Source: an uncultured Bacteroidales bacterium
GTDB lineage: Bacteria > Bacteroidota > Bacteroidia > Bacteroidales > UBA932
Reading direction: 5' to 3'
Length of the DNA stretch: 12,835 nt
Assembly: GCA_946614205.1 (NCBI GenBank)
Contig: CAMOGR010000217.1
Coordinates: 1 to 12,835, forward strand
Of the stretch, positions 1-7,110 are shown one piece after another. The notes beneath the pieces were generated by a model. The model saw nothing but the letters and a program-made list of their open reading frames with translations, did no database searches and had not been told where the DNA came from. Every line of letters begins with the position of its first letter. The stretch's first letter is position 1. The position numbers were made by a program, and so were the translations under genes.

Positions 1-88
1 TTTCGAGAGTCCTGCGAGCATTGTCTTCGACGAGGCCGAGAACCGCATGCACACTATCAAGGCCGTGATGGTCGCTACGCTCGGGTAG
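1..88 (+). CDS. 3' end of an unrecognised protein (partial)
   Basis: Reading from base 2, an open frame gives 28 residues that end at TAG (86-88); the start lies outside the window. The peptide ends in TIKAVMVATLG and has a normal mix of residues and synonymous-site use for this window, so it looks like a true C-terminus rather than chance. It has no motif that I recognise, and no function is assigned. A gap of nearly 500 bp with repeat elements follows it, so it is not in the operon that starts at 576. I am fairly sure that it codes and have no view on what it is. Confidence 0.55.
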   Translation, partial: FESPASIVFDEAENRMHTIKAVMVATLG

Positions 89-137
89 CTATTTTCCATC
101 CCTACGGCTGGATTAGTTTTCGGAAGCCATCTTCGTT

Positions 138-261
138 CCTCCGGCAGGATTGGTCTGAAAAGCGTCGCTGCGCTCCCCCTCCCACCGCTTCGCGGCGGGT
201 CCCTCCCGCTACAAGCCGCGGGTGGCTATGCTTTTCAGGCCAATCCCGCCTCCGTCACTCC
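138..261. repeat. Inverted-repeat element 1 with shared terminal motifs
   Basis: Arms at 143-163 and 230-250 are reverse complements at 19 of 21 positions and enclose about 66 bp. Within the loop, 181-199 can form a further 8-bp stem with one mismatch and a TTC loop. The element is preceded by CCTCCGGC (138-145) and followed by CTCCGTCACTCC (250-261). Both flanking motifs recur around element 2 at 364-440. There is no T-tract after it. It may be a REP-like or small mobile intergenic repeat, or a structured RNA; copy number elsewhere in the genome cannot be seen from here. Confidence 0.6.
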
Positions 262-363
262 CTACCCACAACGACTCCTCTGTTTAAGTCATCTCATTGT
301 CGTTTCGAAACTTTACTCTGTTATTCTTAAGCTTGTTGAGAAATCTCCTGCACTGGTTCCGCG

Positions 364-440
364 CCTCCGGCCGGAGTGCCTTCGGAAGACTGTTCGTAAG
401 GGCCAAAGCCTTCCGAATGCACTCCGCCCTCCGTCACTCC
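364..440. repeat. Inverted-repeat element 2 with the same terminal motifs
   Basis: Arms at 372-388 and 410-426 are reverse complements at 16 of 17 positions and enclose 21 bp. The arm sequence differs from that of element 1, yet the element is preceded by the same CCTCCGGC (364-371) and followed by the same CTCCGTCACTCC (429-440). Conserved ends with differing palindromic interiors suggest a family of intergenic elements rather than a chance pair. Confidence 0.55.
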
Positions 441-510
441 TTCTACTCTGCCGCCGGTCCTGGTCAGGGGGTGAAGAGGGCCGTTCCGTATAATATTTTA
501 AAAATTTTCG

Positions 511-529
511 TACTTTGTATTGCAAAGTA
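511..529. promoter_or_regulatory. Palindromic operator, probably for the PadR repressor
   Basis: The sequence tactttgtattgcaaagta is a perfect 7+7 bp inverted repeat (TACTTTG / CAAAGTA) with a 5-nt spacer. It lies just upstream of the -7 box at 544-551 and covers the place where a -33 element would sit, so a bound dimer would block transcription of the operon at 576-2492. The operon itself encodes a PadR-family protein, which makes autorepression the simplest reading. That pairing is inferred from position. Confidence 0.6.
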
Positions 530-551
530 TTGAAAAATATTTATATATTTG
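519..551 (+). promoter_or_regulatory. Bacteroidota-type promoter of the PspC/PadR operon
   Basis: TATATTTG (544-551) matches the Bacteroidota -7 consensus TAnnTTTG. An ATTG (519-522) about 21 bp upstream can serve as a relaxed -33 element and lies inside the palindrome at 511-529. Transcription would start at about 557, leaving a leader of roughly 20 nt before the ATG at 576. No Shine-Dalgarno sequence is visible, as is common in this phylum. Confidence 0.6.
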
Positions 552-575
552 CATCAACAAAATCTTTGTACGAAA

Positions 576-1121
576 ATGAAAAAGGTTATCACAGCCGGCA
601 TCGGAGGCCGGAGCTTCACGATTAACGAGGACGCTTATGCGCGTCTGGATTCTTATCTTCTTGCCTTCCGTACGCATCTGAAGGAGGTTGGTACTCAGGA
701 GGTTATGGACGACCTGGAATCCCGTATCGCCGACTTGTTCTACGAGTCGGTGGGAGACGGCCAGAGGGTGGTCGACCTTGAGCTGGTGCAGAAGGTCATC
801 TCTCAGCTCGGTATGCCCGACGGCAGCGATACCCAGGCTGACGAGGAGCCGGTCAAGGCTGTGCGCAAACTCTTCAGGGATACCGACGATGTCAAGATTG
901 CCGGAGTCTGCAGCGGTCTCGCTCTCTATTTCGGTATCGACACGGCGCTGGTGCGCATCATCATGCTGGTGGCGCTGGTTGCCGGGTCCGTTGGCTTCTG
1001 GCTCTATGTAATTCTTTGGATAGCAGTGCCCAAGGCCGTTACTCCCGCTCAGAAATGCGAGTTGCGCGGTCTTGCTCCCACCGCCGGAAACCTTTCCAAG
1101 TTCAGCAACTTCAAAAAGTAG
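576..1121 (+). CDS. Small PspC-domain membrane protein
   Basis: A 181-residue protein. Residues 1-90 form a charged cytosolic region with a pattern shared with the N-terminus of the protein at 1476-2492 (GVxDGxxVVxxE-like stretch, then a VIxxLGxP segment). Residues 96-154 are a PspC domain: RKLFRD, then the hallmark IAGVCSGLALYFGID (108-122), then hydrophobic segments at about 124-152. PspC proteins sit in the inner membrane and are linked to envelope-stress responses, first described in the phage shock system; the role of this family in Bacteroidota is not settled. The ATG at 576 was chosen over an upstream TTG at 549, which overlaps the -7 box. The gene is first in the operon, and the PadR gene follows after 4 nt. 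Confidence 0.88.
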   Translation: MKKVITAGIGGRSFTINEDAYARLDSYLLAFRTHLKEVGTQEVMDDLESRIADLFYESVGDGQRVVDLELVQKVISQLGMPDGSDTQADEEPVKAVRKLFRDTDDVKIAGVCSGLALYFGIDTALVRIIMLVALVAGSVGFWLYVILWIAVPKAVTPAQKCELRGLAPTAGNLSKFSNFKK

Positions 1122-1125
1122 CGAT

Positions 1126-1479
1126 ATGGAAACCACAGCCGAAAACGTGCGCTCTCAAATGCGCAAAGGGGTGCTTGAATACTGCATCCTCTGCATCCTT
1201 GCAAGGCGCGAGGCCTATGCTTCCAGTATCATAGAGGAGCTCAAGGCGGCCAATATGATTGTCGTCGAGGGTACCCTGTACCCCCTTCTCATCCGTCAGA
1301 AGAATCAGGGCCTGCTGTCTTACCGCTGGGAGGAATCCACCCAGGGCCCTCCCCGCAAGTACTATTGCATCACCGAGAAAGGCCGCGCCCAGCTTGCCGA
1401 TATGGATTCTGCGTGGCAGGAGATGGTGAGCGCAATCGCCACTCTCAAAAAAGGTAACTCCGATATTTCTGTCCTATGA
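1126..1479 (+). CDS. PadR-family transcriptional repressor
   Basis: A 117-residue protein with the PadR winged-helix layout: MRKGVLEYCILCILA (first helix, about 12-26), a short ASSIIEELK helix, the recognition part VVEGTLYPLLIRQKNQGLL (about 46-64), then the wing with PPRKYYCITEKGR (about 75-87). A final helix (about 90-108) serves as a short dimerisation arm, as in compact PadR proteins. The ATG at 1126 follows the stop of the first PspC gene by 4 nt and removes an 18-residue extension that would overlap that gene. The stop overlaps the next start as ATGA (1476-1479), so translation is probably coupled. PadR proteins usually repress their own operon, and the palindrome at 511-529 is the likely target. 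The inducing signal is unknown. Confidence 0.9.
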   Translation: METTAENVRSQMRKGVLEYCILCILARREAYASSIIEELKAANMIVVEGTLYPLLIRQKNQGLLSYRWEESTQGPPRKYYCITEKGRAQLADMDSAWQEMVSAIATLKKGNSDISVL

Positions 1480-2492
1480 AAAAAGTTGAGAAAGTGAGCA
1501 TCGGCGGCTATGCCTTTACGCTTGAGGCTGAAGCTGCCGCAGCAACTGAGGCTTATCTGAAGCAGATGAGCGCATGTTACGACAATCCCGAAATTACCGA
1601 CGGTATCGAGGAACGCATGGCAGAGCTCCTGCGCGAAAGGGTAGCGGACGGCGGGGTTGTCAGCAAGGAAATGATAGACAGCGTGATAGATATCCTTGGC
1701 CGTCCCGAGCGCATAGCGGGGGAACAGCCCGATCCCGCCCCTGGCGAAGAGCAGAAGAGTTCCCGCAAGCTTTACCGCGACATGGAGAACGCCCGCATTG
1801 CTGGTGTCTGCAGCGGCCTTGGTGCATATTTCAACTTCGACCCTATCATACTCAGGATTGCTTTCGCCGTCCTCACGGTCATAGGCTTTTTCGGTTTCGT
1901 GGATTCGAACGGCGCAATCGTGTTTTCGGTCCCGCTGGTTTACGTCATCCTGTGGATTTGCATTCCCGCCGCCCGCACTGCAACGCAGAGATGGGCCATG
2001 CGCGGAGACCCGGGAACGGCAGAAGGCGTGCGCCGCAACGTGGAAAGGGCGGCAGGAGAAGTGGGCAGCGCCATCAGGCAGGTGGGAAGTTCACCGGCCT
2101 GGGCGGGCGTGGGCCGCGTGCTTGAGGTAACGTTCGGGCTGATTTTTCTGGTAACCGCCGTGGCGGGGCTGTTCGCAGGTGCGCTCGCCCTCCTGGGATG
2201 GCAGTGGCTCGGCCTCGGAGGAATCCTCACCGGCTCCATGACAGAGCTCGTGCAGGAGTATCCTCAATCGGCCGTAATAGTCAACACGCTGTGGGTCAAG
2301 ATACTGGCTGCTGCTGTGTACGCTCTCCCCTTTGTGGGAATGCTCTATGGCAGCGTCATGATGCTGTTCCACATGAAGTCCCCTTCGTGGCATCCGGGGC
2401 TGGTCATTTTCGTGCTCTGGCTCGTCGCCCTCGTCGCCCTGGTCATTCTGGTGCTGGCGTGCATGTTTTCCGCCTCTACGCTGACCGTGTGA
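1476..2492 (+). CDS. Large PspC-domain polytopic membrane protein
   Basis: A 338-residue protein. Residues 1-90 are soluble and resemble the N-terminus of the first PspC protein; both genes begin ATGAAAAA(A/G)GTT, so the two are probably diverged duplicates. The PspC domain spans about 97-166 (RKLYRDMENARIAGVCSGL, GAYFNFDP, then two hydrophobic segments at about 126-142 and 148-164). A region of about 50 residues that could be amphipathic (170-213) follows. Three more hydrophobic stretches at about 217-245, 272-298 and 305-331 make it a five-helix membrane protein. It shares an ATGA overlap with the PadR gene. Its stop lies one base from the stop of the opposing regulator gene. The envelope-stress role is inferred from the family. 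Confidence 0.87.
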   Translation: MKKVEKVSIGGYAFTLEAEAAAATEAYLKQMSACYDNPEITDGIEERMAELLRERVADGGVVSKEMIDSVIDILGRPERIAGEQPDPAPGEEQKSSRKLYRDMENARIAGVCSGLGAYFNFDPIILRIAFAVLTVIGFFGFVDSNGAIVFSVPLVYVILWICIPAARTATQRWAMRGDPGTAEGVRRNVERAAGEVGSAIRQVGSSPAWAGVGRVLEVTFGLIFLVTAVAGLFAGALALLGWQWLGLGGILTGSMTELVQEYPQSAVIVNTLWVKILAAAVYALPFVGMLYGSVMMLFHMKSPSWHPGLVIFVLWLVALVALVILVLACMFSASTLTV

Positions 2493-2493
2493 C

Positions 2494-3894
2494 CTACAGC
2501 CCCGCCTCGTCGGCGGCGTGCAGCATCTCGGCATTGTTGCGGACGTTCATCTTGTTGTAGATGCGCTGCTTGTGGTTGTTTACCGTGTAGGTGCTGATGT
2601 TGAGCTTCTCGGCAATCTGCGCGGCACTCAAGCCTTCGCGGCTCAGCTGCAGGACTTCCAGTTCCCTTCGGGTGAAATTGAACCGGCCTATATTCTTCTT
2701 GCGCTCATGCACAAGGCGGACGACGTAGTCGAGCGTGGACTCGTCGAGCGCATTGGACTCGGCGAACAGCTCCTTCGCACGTGCCTTTATGCCCTCGTCG
2801 TCCAGGGATGACATCTCGCGGAGCGTATCGTTTATCTGCTTGTTGAATCCGGGCTTGGTGAGGTCCTTGGCGATGAATCCAAGAAGCTGTTCCTTGACGG
2901 CGTTCTCCCTGACTATCTTGCGGTTGAGGCGCAATGCCACGAAGACTATGGCGCCGAGCAGAATCACGACGGCGGCCAGCAGGAGGCGCTGGGCACGCAG
3001 TCCGCGTATGGTCACGTTCTTGAGCGCAGTCTCGTACCGTGTCTCCATGTCCTGAAGAATGTGGTCCGCTTTCCGCCTCATGTAATGCTCGGTGTTGTAT
3101 ACATATTGCTGATGGGCGTTGGCAGAATTCTGTACGTCGCCCAAAAGTGCATACAGCATCGTCAGCTGGTCCCAGGTCTGGGACTTCATCAGGAGATCCT
3201 GCTCCCCGCATCCGGCAAGGACATCCAGGCAGCGGTTGACGGCCTCCTGAATCCTGCCGCCCTGCCTCAGCCAGCGTACTACAGGCAGAAGAGACCGCCT
3301 CACAAGGTCTTGCCTCCCCGCATTCTGCGCACATTCTATTCCCCTGTCGAAGCATTCCCCGGCTTTGGCGTAGATATCCTGGTCGATGTTATCCTTGAAC
3401 CGGTTAAGGTTGACATAAGTCTGCCCGAGGCTGTAGTAGGCGTCCACGGTGCATGATACGCTTTCGCTGCCGAGTTCGAGCGCGCGGTTCAGGTAGTCGA
3501 TGGCTTCTGCGTCACGGCCCTCGCCCTCCTCTATTCCCGCACACATGCAGACCCGTCCCTTCTGCGTGAGGGCCTTGGCTATGAGGGTGTCGATGCCGGT
3601 CTGCCGCGCAAGCTGCTCCGCCTCACAGGCATGCTCCCATGCCTGCGCGTCCCTCCAGGTCACTATGTCCAGTGCCGCAAGGTGGCTCAGCACCTCCGAC
3701 TGGGCTGCGGAATTGCCTGAAGAACGGGCGATTTCGAGGGCATCGAGGGCGCATCTGGTCGCCTGGTCGTACTCCTGTGCGGTGACCAGGCTGTCGGAGC
3801 GGTCTATGAGCTCCTGGTAGCCCGGTCCCGCATTCCCCCTGCTGCATGCGCACAGGACCGATAATGCCATCAGAATCAGGTATCTGACTTTCAT
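2494..3894 (-). CDS. TPR / transmembrane / LuxR-type HTH regulator, lipoprotein-like
   Basis: A 466-residue protein. Residues 1-17 form a signal peptide that ends in LSVLCAC, a plausible lipobox with Cys17. Residues 25-290 are helical and TPR-like, with ALDALEIA and ALELGSE-type segments. A membrane helix follows at about 304-323 (LLLAAVVILLGAIVFVALRL), then a linker with a coiled character, then a C-terminal LuxR/GerE helix-turn-helix at about 407-466 (FTRRELEVLQL, AAQIAEKLNIS, TVNNHKQRIYNKMNVRN). This architecture, with a periplasmic TPR sensor joined through the membrane to a DNA-binding domain, is frequent in Bacteroidota. Its start is 3 nt after the stop of the M64 lipoprotein gene, so the two are surely cotranscribed, and it may control that protease. 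The target DNA is unknown. Confidence 0.88.
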   Translation of the reverse strand: MKVRYLILMALSVLCACSRGNAGPGYQELIDRSDSLVTAQEYDQATRCALDALEIARSSGNSAAQSEVLSHLAALDIVTWRDAQAWEHACEAEQLARQTGIDTLIAKALTQKGRVCMCAGIEEGEGRDAEAIDYLNRALELGSESVSCTVDAYYSLGQTYVNLNRFKDNIDQDIYAKAGECFDRGIECAQNAGRQDLVRRSLLPVVRWLRQGGRIQEAVNRCLDVLAGCGEQDLLMKSQTWDQLTMLYALLGDVQNSANAHQQYVYNTEHYMRRKADHILQDMETRYETALKNVTIRGLRAQRLLLAAVVILLGAIVFVALRLNRKIVRENAVKEQLLGFIAKDLTKPGFNKQINDTLREMSSLDDEGIKARAKELFAESNALDESTLDYVVRLVHERKKNIGRFNFTRRELEVLQLSREGLSAAQIAEKLNISTYTVNNHKQRIYNKMNVRNNAEMLHAADEAGL

Positions 3895-3897
3895 CGC

Positions 3898-6800
3898 CTA
3901 ACGTTCGAATCGGAATACGGGCTTGCCGAGCGGAGGCAGGGGTGCAGCGCCCTTGGCCGCGCTTGCTTTCGAAAGACGCTTCGGGGCATGTGCAGGGTTG
4001 GGATGGGCCTTGTCCCACGCTACGAAGTCTTCCCTGGTGCCGGTCCAGGAACTGCCGTATGCAAGTTTGTTGATGCGGTACCATATCGCGTAGCGGCTCG
4101 GAGCGTTGAATCCCCAGTTGCTGTTGAGCATGATACTGTTTTCGGTGGGCCTGTAAGCGCCGTAGGAATATGTGCATGCGCCTTCGAACACGCCTATGCC
4201 TTCACCTGAGTAACGGCTGTCGGATATGAAGTCCGCCCATTTGACCGCTGTCGGGTCGGAGGTGAAATCGACGTTGCGCCACCAGCCGTAAACCGCTACG
4301 CCTCTGTACGATTCGAGCTCTTCCTGCGGTATGGTTCCGCCGTAGGAATACTCGTCGGCGAGCTTTGCGAATCCGTGGCCGCCGGCCTCGTGGCGTACGG
4401 TCGTCCCGAATTCCTCCGCATCGCTGTGTACAGGTACGTATGCTATACCGTATCCGCAACCGTAGTCACCCTCGGGACGGCCTGTCATATAACAGGTTCC
4501 CGCACGGTAGTCGCGGTTCATCAGTACTACTACGAGCAATTCGTCGGTGCTGCGTCCGGCCGGGTCGAGCACTTTCTTAGCGTACTGAAGGACTTTGGCA
4601 TCGTCGCCTCCCACAGTCGTTCCTTCTCCGTACCAGGTACCCAGAGCCGTTTCACCCTGGAAATGTTCATTCTTGGAGACTACGTCGACATAACTGACAT
4701 TGAACAGGTTGCGGTACGATTTGTAAGGCTCTTCGGCGAAGAAGGCTTCCATGGTCCTGTTCATCACGTCGGCATAAGTGCCGTCGGCAATCAGGCGGTC
4801 CGAGTAGGCGTCGCCCATGAGCACGACGTCGATTCCGGTGCCCTCGGTCGCTGTCTGGAGCACATGGACGGTGCCGTCGGCTGAGTAGTCGGATGACTCG
4901 TATGTCGGGTCGGGACCGTCGCCGAACCAAGCTCTTACGAAGGGAGCAAAGTCGTCGGAAACTCCGAAGGAATGATATACCATTTCTGCGTTGCTGTCGA
5001 ATGCTACGAGGTCGGGAGTTGACATTTCTGGCCACATTTGGATGCCAATCGTGTTGGCCCCGCCCCTGCTTTCGTTCATGAAACAGACTCCGGGAATTCC
5101 CTGCCCGGCAACATAAGAGCGTATCTGATCAAGGTTTTCATAAGACCAGCTTACAACTTCAAGGCCTTTGCCATGGTAGTCATCATACAGGCTTTTGAGT
5201 GTTGTAATGACTTCAGGAGAATAAGGGCACCAACTGACCCACTGAAAGAAGACTGTAAGCTTGTTGTCTCTGACGGAAGAAGAGTTGAAACGGCCGCCGT
5301 CAATAGTGGAGACGGTAAATGCCGGCACGTGAGGAGGGCACTCCGAATAGTCCAGCTCGTTGCCGGGAATGATATAACCCCAGCAAAGGTCCCACATAGG
5401 CCAATTCTTGAACGTTTCGGGTATTTTTCCTGTGAAGTTGTTGTTACTCAACTCCAAAGGAAGGTTTAAAGCACTCCTCTCCAAAGGAAGCGACGCAAGG
5501 TTGGCGGGAAGGGGGCCGGAGAGATTATTGTTGGCCAGTCTCAGGTCATGGAGATTGGTCAGTTTGCCGATTCCGGACGAAAGCCCGCCGCTGATATATG
5601 TGTTTATGATTGTCAAATCCTCCAGGGGGCAGTCATATAATTCTTCCGGAATCGGGCCACTGAGTTGATGCTCCCACGAGCCCGGGACCTTGTCGGCATC
5701 TATATACAAGCGTTTCAGCGAAGACAGCCGGCCAAAACCGGAAGGAAGTCCCCCGTCAAGCCACGCATGGCGCAACTCCAGGGTTTGCAAGCCTGAAAGA
5801 TTAAAGAGGCTTTCAGGAATCGTTCCTTTGACGCCTGAAATCTCCAGAAAAGACAGATTCTGCAAGTTGCCGATATTTCCGGGTATTGATATGTAGTGAG
5901 CGTAGTATTCGTCCGTATCAGGAAGGAAAAAGTCACCGATGCCCATTATAAGGGTCTCAAGGCTGGTAATGCTGCACACCTGCTCATAATTGATGAGGTT
6001 GCCCGATTCCTCTTTTATCTGCAGGTATGTGAGTTCGGTAAGGTCAGCCATCTCCGGCGGCAAGGTGCCGCTCAGGTTGTTGTTCAGCAGGTATAATCCC
6101 TTAACTTTCTTTTCTTCGGACCAGTTGAACCCGGGACCGAAGTTGATGCCGTACCATTCGGACACCGGCCTGTCGGAGCACCAATTGGTGTTGTTGGTCC
6201 AATTCGGACCGTTCATTGCATTGTAAAAGGCGATGAGGGCGTTGCGCTCCAGAGTGAGAGCGTCTTCATCCTGTTCTTTCAGTGAATCGGAGTCTAAGGA
6301 ATAGTTCGTAATTATGGCGCGCTTGATTGTGACGGCCTTTCCGCTTGATTTGGAAATGGACTCGTCGCCAAAATTGAGCTCAAGGGTGAAGCCCTTGGCA
6401 AAAGTCATTGGAGGCAGAATGAAATAAATGTCATAAGCCTCTTCCTTCGAGAGTTTTACGGGAGTATCCGGCGTGAATGAGGCAACGTGTCCGCATCCTT
6501 CTTCAGGGAACTGCAGGACGGGAATGGCGTCGTTGAAACTAAGCCGCGCATTGCCGGTCAAAGGCTCTCCGTCGTTGCCGCTCAGGCTGACGGAAACCAG
6601 CTCCCCCGTTCCTGTTATCGCAAAATGCAGCAGGCCGGCAGTCTGCCTGAACTGGAATGACTTGCCGTTTGACTTTGCGACCATGGGTGATACTACAGAC
6701 GGATTCTTGCCCGTAAAAACCTGGGTGAAAGTATCCAGGAAGAACTCTACCGTCTTATTGTCGTCGGGGTGGATATAAGCCCAGGCTGGGAAGCAGGCAT

Positions 6801-7095
6801 AGAATTCCGAGCCGTTCAGCGGAGTACTGCTGCTGAAAGTGTTGCCTTCGCCTGTCTTGTTTTCGAAAGAAACGGGATCGTCAGTGTCGCTGAACACAAG
6901 AAGCTGGTCTCCGAGTTCCCATTTTATCTTGGAGTCGTCGGTAAGTACCGCCTTCGTCTGGGGCATTTCGGCCACGACGGCCTCCAGGCTGACAAGAGTC
7001 GTGGTACCGGGTAAATTCTGCTGTATCTCAGTGGTGCATGATGCGGTGGCGGCTGCCAGAAGAGCCAGGAATCCGAATTTAATCAAAGTTTTCAT
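3898..7095 (-). CDS. Multidomain surface lipoprotein: fimbrillin-like, LRR, thioredoxin-like and M64 metallopeptidase
   Basis: A 1065-residue protein. A signal peptide ends at ATASC with Cys20 as the likely lipidated residue, although Thr at -3 is not ideal. Residues of about 30-270 resemble the fimbrillin/Mfa-like family (WELGDQLLVFS, a YDIYFILPPMTF stretch). About 282-562 is a leucine-rich region: a cap with FYNAMNGPNW, then plant-type repeats such as LANNNLSGPLPANLASL. About 587-725 is a thioredoxin/TlpA-like domain with WCPYS (622-626), which lacks the second cysteine. About 739-1022 is peptidase family M64 (IgA peptidase group), with the zinc site HEAGGHGFAKLADEY (H902, E903, H907, E915). 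A basic, Pro/Ala-rich tail closes the protein. ATG 7095 is chosen because it gives a clean signal peptide and has a strong ribosome site; an in-frame TTG at 7134 overlaps the preceding small ORF. Substrate unknown; host or mucosal protein is a guess from the family. Confidence 0.85.
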   Translation of the reverse strand: MKTLIKFGFLALLAAATASCTTEIQQNLPGTTTLVSLEAVVAEMPQTKAVLTDDSKIKWELGDQLLVFSDTDDPVSFENKTGEGNTFSSSTPLNGSEFYACFPAWAYIHPDDNKTVEFFLDTFTQVFTGKNPSVVSPMVAKSNGKSFQFRQTAGLLHFAITGTGELVSVSLSGNDGEPLTGNARLSFNDAIPVLQFPEEGCGHVASFTPDTPVKLSKEEAYDIYFILPPMTFAKGFTLELNFGDESISKSSGKAVTIKRAIITNYSLDSDSLKEQDEDALTLERNALIAFYNAMNGPNWTNNTNWCSDRPVSEWYGINFGPGFNWSEEKKVKGLYLLNNNLSGTLPPEMADLTELTYLQIKEESGNLINYEQVCSITSLETLIMGIGDFFLPDTDEYYAHYISIPGNIGNLQNLSFLEISGVKGTIPESLFNLSGLQTLELRHAWLDGGLPSGFGRLSSLKRLYIDADKVPGSWEHQLSGPIPEELYDCPLEDLTIINTYISGGLSSGIGKLTNLHDLRLANNNLSGPLPANLASLPLERSALNLPLELSNNNFTGKIPETFKNWPMWDLCWGYIIPGNELDYSECPPHVPAFTVSTIDGGRFNSSSVRDNKLTVFFQWVSWCPYSPEVITTLKSLYDDYHGKGLEVVSWSYENLDQIRSYVAGQGIPGVCFMNESRGGANTIGIQMWPEMSTPDLVAFDSNAEMVYHSFGVSDDFAPFVRAWFGDGPDPTYESSDYSADGTVHVLQTATEGTGIDVVLMGDAYSDRLIADGTYADVMNRTMEAFFAEEPYKSYRNLFNVSYVDVVSKNEHFQGETALGTWYGEGTTVGGDDAKVLQYAKKVLDPAGRSTDELLVVVLMNRDYRAGTCYMTGRPEGDYGCGYGIAYVPVHSDAEEFGTTVRHEAGGHGFAKLADEYSYGGTIPQEELESYRGVAVYGWWRNVDFTSDPTAVKWADFISDSRYSGEGIGVFEGACTYSYGAYRPTENSIMLNSNWGFNAPSRYAIWYRINKLAYGSSWTGTREDFVAWDKAHPNPAHAPKRLSKASAAKGAAPLPPLGKPVFRFER

Positions 7096-7103
7096 CTCTG
7101 CAG

Positions 7104-7110
7104 TCCTCCT
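7104..7110 (-). promoter_or_regulatory. Strong Shine-Dalgarno site for the M64 lipoprotein
   Basis: AGGAGGA lies 8 nt before the ATG at 7095. Such a full match is unusual in this window, where most starts rely on stop-start overlap or AT-rich leaders. It settles the start codon and overlaps the stop of the small ORF (7109-7111), so the protease can be initiated independently but could also be coupled to translation of the small ORF. Confidence 0.7.

Larger units (their letters stand above)
89..575. other. Gene-free intergenic stretch
   Basis: No convincing coding sequence is visible in either strand. Short frames here are open only because the sequence is rich in CCC, CTC and CGG runs. The stretch holds two inverted-repeat elements (138-261 and 364-440), then an AT-rich block (about 486-575) with a palindrome and promoter for the PspC/PadR operon. 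No hairpin with a T-tract follows the stop at 86-88, so the terminator of the upstream gene is not evident unless the 143-250 hairpin serves that purpose. Confidence 0.7.

Noticed and set aside
181..199. GC-rich hairpin as terminator of the leftmost gene
   Set aside because: It has a good stem but no T-tract, sits more than 90 bp past the stop, and is better seen as the core of an inverted-repeat element.
297..533. 78-codon plus-strand frame in the intergenic stretch
   Set aside because: It runs across an inverted-repeat element and the operator, has Arg/Ser-rich low-information content, and lacks promoter or ribosome site.
498..1136. 212-codon minus-strand frame over the first PspC gene
   Set aside because: It covers the promoter and the PspC/PadR junction on the opposite strand; the PspC domain on the plus strand is unmistakable.
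2502..2516. CCGCC/GGCGG hairpin near the convergent stops as a terminator
   Set aside because: A 5-bp GC stem inside the regulator coding region with no T-tract on either strand; GC-rich codons explain it.
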